This document shows positions 59,108 through 64,000 of a stretch of 64,000 bases of DNA, piece after piece. Numbering within the stretch: the stretch's first letter is position 1; each line of letters opens with the position of its first letter. Location of the stretch: the NCBI RefSeq assembly GCF_001625215.2, contig NC_030383.2, forward strand, positions 44,574,380-44,638,379. The letters are read 5' to 3'. The DNA comes from Daucus carota subsp. sativus (Eukaryota > Streptophyta > Magnoliopsida > Apiales > Apiaceae). Position numbers and translations under genes: made by a program. The notes beneath the pieces were generated by a model. That model saw only the letters and a program-made list of their open reading frames with translations. It was not told the DNA's origin and did no database searches.

Positions 59108-59918
59108 CTAGGTAAATACTTCACCTTTCGGTTCGACTTCAGTGACCGCGCCTACTGGCTCTGGTTCAATAACCACAACAACCGTATTTGATTGGAATAC
59201 AGCTCCCAGCTTTGATGCCACTACTTTACAGCTTAAACCACTTAAAATACAATTGTCGTTTCTCATAGAATTTCTGATGACATAGGTGAACATAAGCATA
59301 GGAGCAGGGCGATCTTATTTTGCCGAAAGAGATTGATATTCAAGAGTAGACGGTTAAAAAGCAAACCTTCTTTTATTATATCTAAAATAGTAAAATACAA
59401 CCATATATGATAAATTACCTGTAAAGCTTCTTGCTCTGGTGAGGGGGACAAAACTGTCCTAAGAAGTTCAATACTGTTTCTTGCAATGCTCGGGAGAAAA
59501 GCTTATCACAGGAACCTCATTATACATTTTTTGTGCCAAGCTCGCATTTGGCTCCGGTGCTGTGGTCGAATGAGGAGGAGTGAATATAGGAGCCAAACTC
59601 TCACCATCACGACCAGGAAAGCGTATACCTCTGGACCTCAAGCTCTGAAAAAACCAAGGCCCCAAAAAGAACATATTTCCAAGGTGATAAGTTAAGTAAA
59701 TAAAACTGAGGAAACAGTAAAGAACACAGAATCTGAAGCATTGAATTAAAGATTCTGCATGTTTCTGACACTAAGCAATCATTTTTGGCGGTACGAACAT
59801 ACCTTATACGTCTCCTCATAAACACGCAAATAGCGAAGCTCACTCCCGCCACGCTTCAATCAGAATCAAAGCCTTATTGCAGTTATTAACAATTGTCTGA
59901 GGATCATGATGAAACTTT
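59108..59918 (-). pseudogene. Captured TOM1-like (TOL2-type VHS-GAT) gene fragment, frameshifted
   Basis: Exon 59918-59803 encodes the end of a VHS domain (NKALILIEAW, then ELRYLRVYEETYK in another frame). Exon 59644-59419 encodes SLRSRGIRFPGRDGESLAP with FTPP, then after a frame change NSIELLRTVLSPSPEQEALQ, the start of GAT. A further block, ~59250-59108, has a IEPEPVGAVTEVEPKGE linker. The order matches plant TOM1-like proteins, which sort ubiquitinated membrane cargo to the vacuole. At least two frame changes (about 59850 and 59490) and a missing VHS start show it is not functional. Family assignment rests on remembered TOL sequence. Confidence 0.65.
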
Positions 59919-60523
59919 CTACAGCCCAATCAAGCAAATACAAAAACAACATTCCAATCTAGCAAAATAAAGAACCAATCTTTACCATCATCCAGCAAAA
60001 ACACAATCAAAGAAACTCAAGTATATCAAAGAACGGCTCAATCCTATCCTTCTTCCCACTGAAAACCCTTAAAATGACCAGAACCTTGACAAAACACTGT
60101 AAAAAATTCTCAATACACATAAATTTCAAATGGGTCTTTCAAGAATCACCAACAACAATAACCATTCATCTATAAACACCCAAATTAACTACCAATAATC
60201 ACAATACATACACACAATATCTTAAACCCCATTGATTCAGTTTAGTATATGAGAAAATAAGATATAGATGTAAAATTGCTTACATAGAAGAGGATGATTT
60301 TAAAGAACCCAGATGGAATTGAGGGCCGGAAGGAGAGTAAATCAAACTTTGCTATTAGGTTTTGATCAACTCACTTCAAGAGGCAAGCTCGACTTGTGCG
60401 GGAGAGAGACCCCTTGTGAGACACGGTTTTTAAATACCAGCGCGACGAGACGAAACCAAAAAACATGAAGGAAAAGTGGGACTACAAATTATACACATGT
60501 TGGCTTTTTATAGTATAGTATAG
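59919..60523 (-). other. Helitron 5' region, possible captured promoter/leader
   Basis: Between the Helitron 5' end and the first TOL-like exon lies a more GC-balanced stretch (60300-60470) with a TATTTAAA word and a GTAAGC donor-like site near 60285. It may be the captured promoter and 5' UTR of the TOL-like gene. Confidence 0.4.
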
Positions 60524-60524
60524 A
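60508..60524 (-). other. Helitron 5' terminus
   Basis: On the minus strand TCTATACTATACTATAA begins at 60524, preceded by A. This start is characteristic of plant Helitrons. Confidence 0.78.
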
Positions 60525-60760
60525 TTTTATTAAAACTAGTATAATGATTTTAATAATTATATATACTATTATATTATTTTAGTTTATATATTTATGTCCC
60601 GATTAATCATTCGCTTAATCGCTGGACAGTAAACTCCATCAATTAGTTCCGATTTTCGAGGATGCGTTTATATATTTATATGAACTTTGTTCAAAAAAAG
60701 CATGCAATTACCGGGAAAATAGAAAACAAGATGGATTAAATATAACAGAGGTACATAAAA

Positions 60761-60809
60761 CTCTCTTCATCTCATTTTAAGTGTTCACGATAAAATGTGA
60801 TGGAGGGAG
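60761..60809. mobile_element. Internally deleted Stowaway-like MITE
   Basis: CTCTCTTCATCTCATTTTAA close to GTGATGGAGGGAG, the two ends of a MITE 2-like element with almost nothing between. Confidence 0.6.
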
Positions 60810-61154
60810 TACTACTTTCAGATATCTTCTCCTAGAAACGAATAAACTCAAATAATAACTCCATATGGATGGCAATAAGCTATTAAGGAAAAATGTGATA
60901 TAGATGGACTCGGTTCAGCCACCGTGAACGAGGAACATGTGTCCGACTACAGTCTACATGGGTGTTTGAAGACCAGATTTGTCTGGCGAAATTAGATAGG
61001 GAGTAATCGAAGACGAATTAGTTTATGGTACACAGTAGTTCTACAAACTAAATTAAAAAAAAGACCTAATATAATCAATAATGATGTTAATAGATATTTG
61101 TTAGAAATTTTTACTAATTCCATAAACCTAGCACTAAATCGTTTTAACTTAATA

Positions 61155-61373
61155 CTCCCTCCATCTCAAATTAGATGGCCCCGTTGACTTTGGACACACG
61201 ATTTAAGGTTCATTGACCGCATAGATACGTGACTTATTTTAAAAATTTTATTTTTGCAAATAAAAATTAAAATATGAAATTTTCATTTACAAAAGAAAAA
61301 AAAAAAAAAAATTCGAAAGTAGACGGTTACGTGCCTAAAGTCAACGAGGACATCTAATTTGGGATGGAGGTAG
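61155..61373. mobile_element. Stowaway-like MITE 4
   Basis: CTCCCTCCATCTCAAATTAG ... CTAATTTGGGATGGAGGTAG, TA on both sides, with GTTGACTTTGG/TAAAGTCAAC pairing inside. Confidence 0.88.
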
Positions 61374-61781
61374 TATTTTGAAATTTAAGTTCCATCTGTA
61401 AATGGATCAACGGCGCAGACGCTAAGAGACAAGGAGGCGGCATGTCACTATAGATTAGAATGCCCCCGATGTATATAACCGTAATCCAAGCTGAATCGGG
61501 TCATGAATCATCATCTGTCTGTTATATATCTTGTCAGATAGATTCTAGCCTCTGAGTACTTTTTCGGTCAAGAATGGAAGATCTAAATATGAACAATTTA
61601 GTTGAGGTGGATGAGATATTGTGGATCAGTGGCGGATCGCAGGCACGAGGTGGCTATTTACCTCGTTAGTTTATAAAACAGATTTTAGATACACAATTTG
61701 ATAAATTTCTCTTATTTACTTAATAACAGTGAACACTGTGTATTCACAATAAACACATCAATCAAAAAATCCAAATTCATA

Positions 61782-61985
61782 CTCCCTATGTCCCATTTAA
61801 TTGTATACGTTTCTTTTCAACTGCTCGACACGCATTTCAATGCTCTTATAAAATATAGTTCCGTAACTTTAATTCAGAAAAAGAAAATCTTAAAAATAAA
61901 TTACACAACTATACTTTACAGGAGCATTAAAGTTCGTGCCGCATCCCCGTCCCCCAATGTATACTACTCAGGCGGACGGAAAGAG
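61782..61985. mobile_element. Stowaway-like MITE 5 (degenerate)
   Basis: CTCCCTATGTCCCATTTAAT at the left, GGCGGACGGAAAGAG at the right, TA flanks, and GTATAC near both ends. Confidence 0.7.
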
Positions 61986-61987
61986 TA

Positions 61988-64000
61988 TACTTTAGTGTTT
62001 AGCATGTGTTCACACATGAGACAAATCCTTTGTACAATATTTGAAATGTAAAATATTACGATACAAAGAAAGATTCGTGTTAGACTGATTTTTCTCTAAC
62101 CGGTCGATTTTAATAATATTATAATTTTAAAAAATATTTTATGATTTTTAAATATGATGATCACGAATCTTTAAATTGTTTAAGAAATATAATTTTCCAT
62201 TCAAACATTACGTTTATATTCTCTATTTATATTCTTTTATTATGTTTTTAAAGATATTTTGATTATAAAATCAGAGATGTGTTTGGATTATTTTATTAAC
62301 TTTAATTTTCACTAAAATTATCCAGACACTAATCTATGTTATATATTTATCATGTATTTATTATATTATTATAACTTACACAAGTGTTTTATCCGAATTA
62401 CGTATCGAGTAGTTATTTTTTTGTATAAAATAATTTTATTAATATAAAATTGCAAATATGAATTAGGGCTTTTTTTTGGTACATAACCAAGTTTTAAAGA
62501 ATTTTTGCGAAAATACTATCACCTTCTAAAACAAATTGTAAAAATACAATTTTTCTGAAAATATTTTCAAAAATACGGTGGTTGCATATGTGATCATATC
62601 CGTAACTGCTAGCAACCATATGCAACTTTGAGAAAAAGGTTAAAAATTATATTTGTTTGTATAATCAGTTGCAACCGGTTGCAAAGATTGAATAATAAAT
62701 ACCCCTACGGGGCCATACTAATATTACAAAAATAACCACAAAATAAAAATGAACAAGTATTGCAATCAAAAAATCAACTAAAAATCAACACAAAAAGCAA
62801 CCAACTTAAAAGAGATAAGTGGGATGGTGTATAGTGGGCGGCTGTTGATGCCTGAATCGCCGACCTCAGGTGCAGCATAAAGAAGGTGAAGCTCGGTAGA
62901 ATCAGGAGAAAGTTAGATTGGTGTTTTGTTTTAAAAGGATGCGATTGAACGGCGATTGCAAAGCCGTGTCTGGCTGATTAGAGATGGTAAAGACGGGAGT
63001 TGTTGAGCGACGGCATAACCGCGTTATTGATCGTCGATGGCCGATATCATGACTAAAACAACGGAGTGGCAAGTTAAAAGAGAGAAAGGGATGCAACATA
63101 TTGTTGTAAAAGAATAGTTAATATATCATATATTTAATATTTGTAAATTATTTGAGCATACCGTATTTTCGTAAATAATTTCCAAAATTATGTATTTGAG
63201 AGAAATTCTTAATAAATTATTTGGATATCAATTATAAAATTTTATTCATGAATACACACACTCATATATATACTACACACACTATTTAAAATATCATATA
63301 CTATAAGACTATAAATGTATCACAATTTTCATACTTGTTAATTGTCGTTGGGCATTTTTACAAAAAATACTCAAGTTGTAAATTTTTCAAAACCACACCG
63401 TATATTTATGTAACATCATTTGAAATCCTTTGTTGTGAAAATTAACCACTTTCAGCTAAGTTGGAATCTCATGTAGGACAACGTTTTTGGAATTATATAA
63501 AGTTGAAAATAGGAGTATATTTACAAAAAAATTTAAATCATATCCTTCTTTTCAATCACATATTATATATAAGAGCTTGTTTTTTTTAATTTTTTTCAAA
63601 ATAATATATTTAGATAATTGAACAATTTTGAATTGAAATTTAGATAATTGAAATTCAATATTTTAATAATATTATGATAAATATATTCAGAAATTATTAT
63701 GATGAGTAAATAAAATTTCCAGTTAAATTTTATCTATTCATGCATTTTAATAATCATATTATGACCATTTTTCACGTATCTAACCGTATGAATATAAAGA
63801 TTGTACAAAAGTATATGGATATATAATTTTCTTAAATTATGTGCTATGAATATAAATATTTTAATATTTAAAATCTAATATATTTTAGAAACATAACTAT
63901 AAATTTTATAAAATTCCAACCTTTATGTTATTATTAGAAATTGCCCTAAATCACTGTAAGTATGCAATCTACCTTCCTCTTATCCTCGTTCCATTCATAA
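61988..64000. other. AT-rich repeats, no gene recognised
   Basis: A slightly GC-richer patch at 62820-63090 has no supportable frame. The words TTGCATATG/CATATGCAA and GTTGCAACCGGTTGCAA near 62580-62690 are palindromic. Confidence 0.45.

Larger units (their letters stand above)
49559..60524 (-). mobile_element. Helitron with captured host-gene fragments (minus strand)
   Basis: The 5' end on the minus strand is TCTATACTATACTATAAA, starting at 60524 and preceded by A, the typical plant Helitron start. The 3' end is a stem-loop (CCCGTGC/GCACGGG, 49570-49586), seven bases, then CTAG (49562-49559) followed by T. Insertion between A and T, no target duplication and no inverted repeats fit the superfamily. 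Inside lie fragments of TOL2-like, MORN-repeat and unidentified genes, all on the minus strand like the Helitron. A 3.76-kb solo-LTR-like insertion (52341-56102) adds to the length; without it the element is ~7.2 kb. No Rep/helicase was found, so it is non-autonomous. That both ends belong to one element is inferred. Confidence 0.7.

Noticed and set aside
60537..60540. CTAG next to the Helitron 5' end as another Helitron's 3' end
   Set aside because: No GC stem-loop precedes it on either strand.

Overview
This is plant nuclear DNA, from a eudicot. Genes are split by short GT-AG introns, the intergenic DNA is very AT-rich, and Ty1/Copia, Helitron, Stowaway and Harbinger-type elements are abundant. 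The style of the Copia element and of the host proteins suggests an asterid, possibly Apiaceae, but that is a guess.

Layout. 1-10074: 3' part of a Sirevirus-type Copia retrotransposon (gag end, pol, a 1.4 kb spacer, an extra 1,259-codon ORF, polypurine tract, complete 3' LTR). 10083-10988: large palindromic foldback element. 11846-12562: intronless CBF/DREB1 cold/drought transcription factor (+). 14605-16100: two decayed fragments of a VFB-type F-box/LRR gene. 17138-22803: 11-exon SDN-like small-RNA exonuclease gene (+), with a palindromic element in one intron. 23356-26286: probable non-autonomous Helitron (+). 26519-30254: 12-exon PTEN2-like phosphatase gene (-). 31343-32905 and 38726-40285: two intronless DUF247 paralogues (-), separated by retroposon tails, a MITE and a dead PIF/Harbinger element. 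43126-44834: 4-exon papain-like cysteine protease (-). 45887-48034: cluster of Stowaway-like MITEs. 49559-60524: probable 11 kb Helitron (-) with both termini visible, carrying fragments of several host genes (TOM1-like/TOL2, a MORN-repeat protein and unidentified exons) in its own orientation, and itself interrupted by a 3.76 kb solo-LTR-like insertion. 60525-64000: more MITEs and AT-rich repeats.

Five host genes look intact (CBF/DREB1, SDN, PTEN2, the cysteine protease and each of the two DUF247 copies, counted as one family). They are unrelated in function and make no pathway or cluster. The most notable structure is the 49559-60524 Helitron with its same-strand exon cargo. Next are the Sirevirus with its downstream ORF and its sequence motif that recurs in opposite orientations, and the repeats stacked upstream of the CBF gene.

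Exon coordinates were read by eye from splice sites, reading frame and remembered family sequences. No alignment or database search was run.
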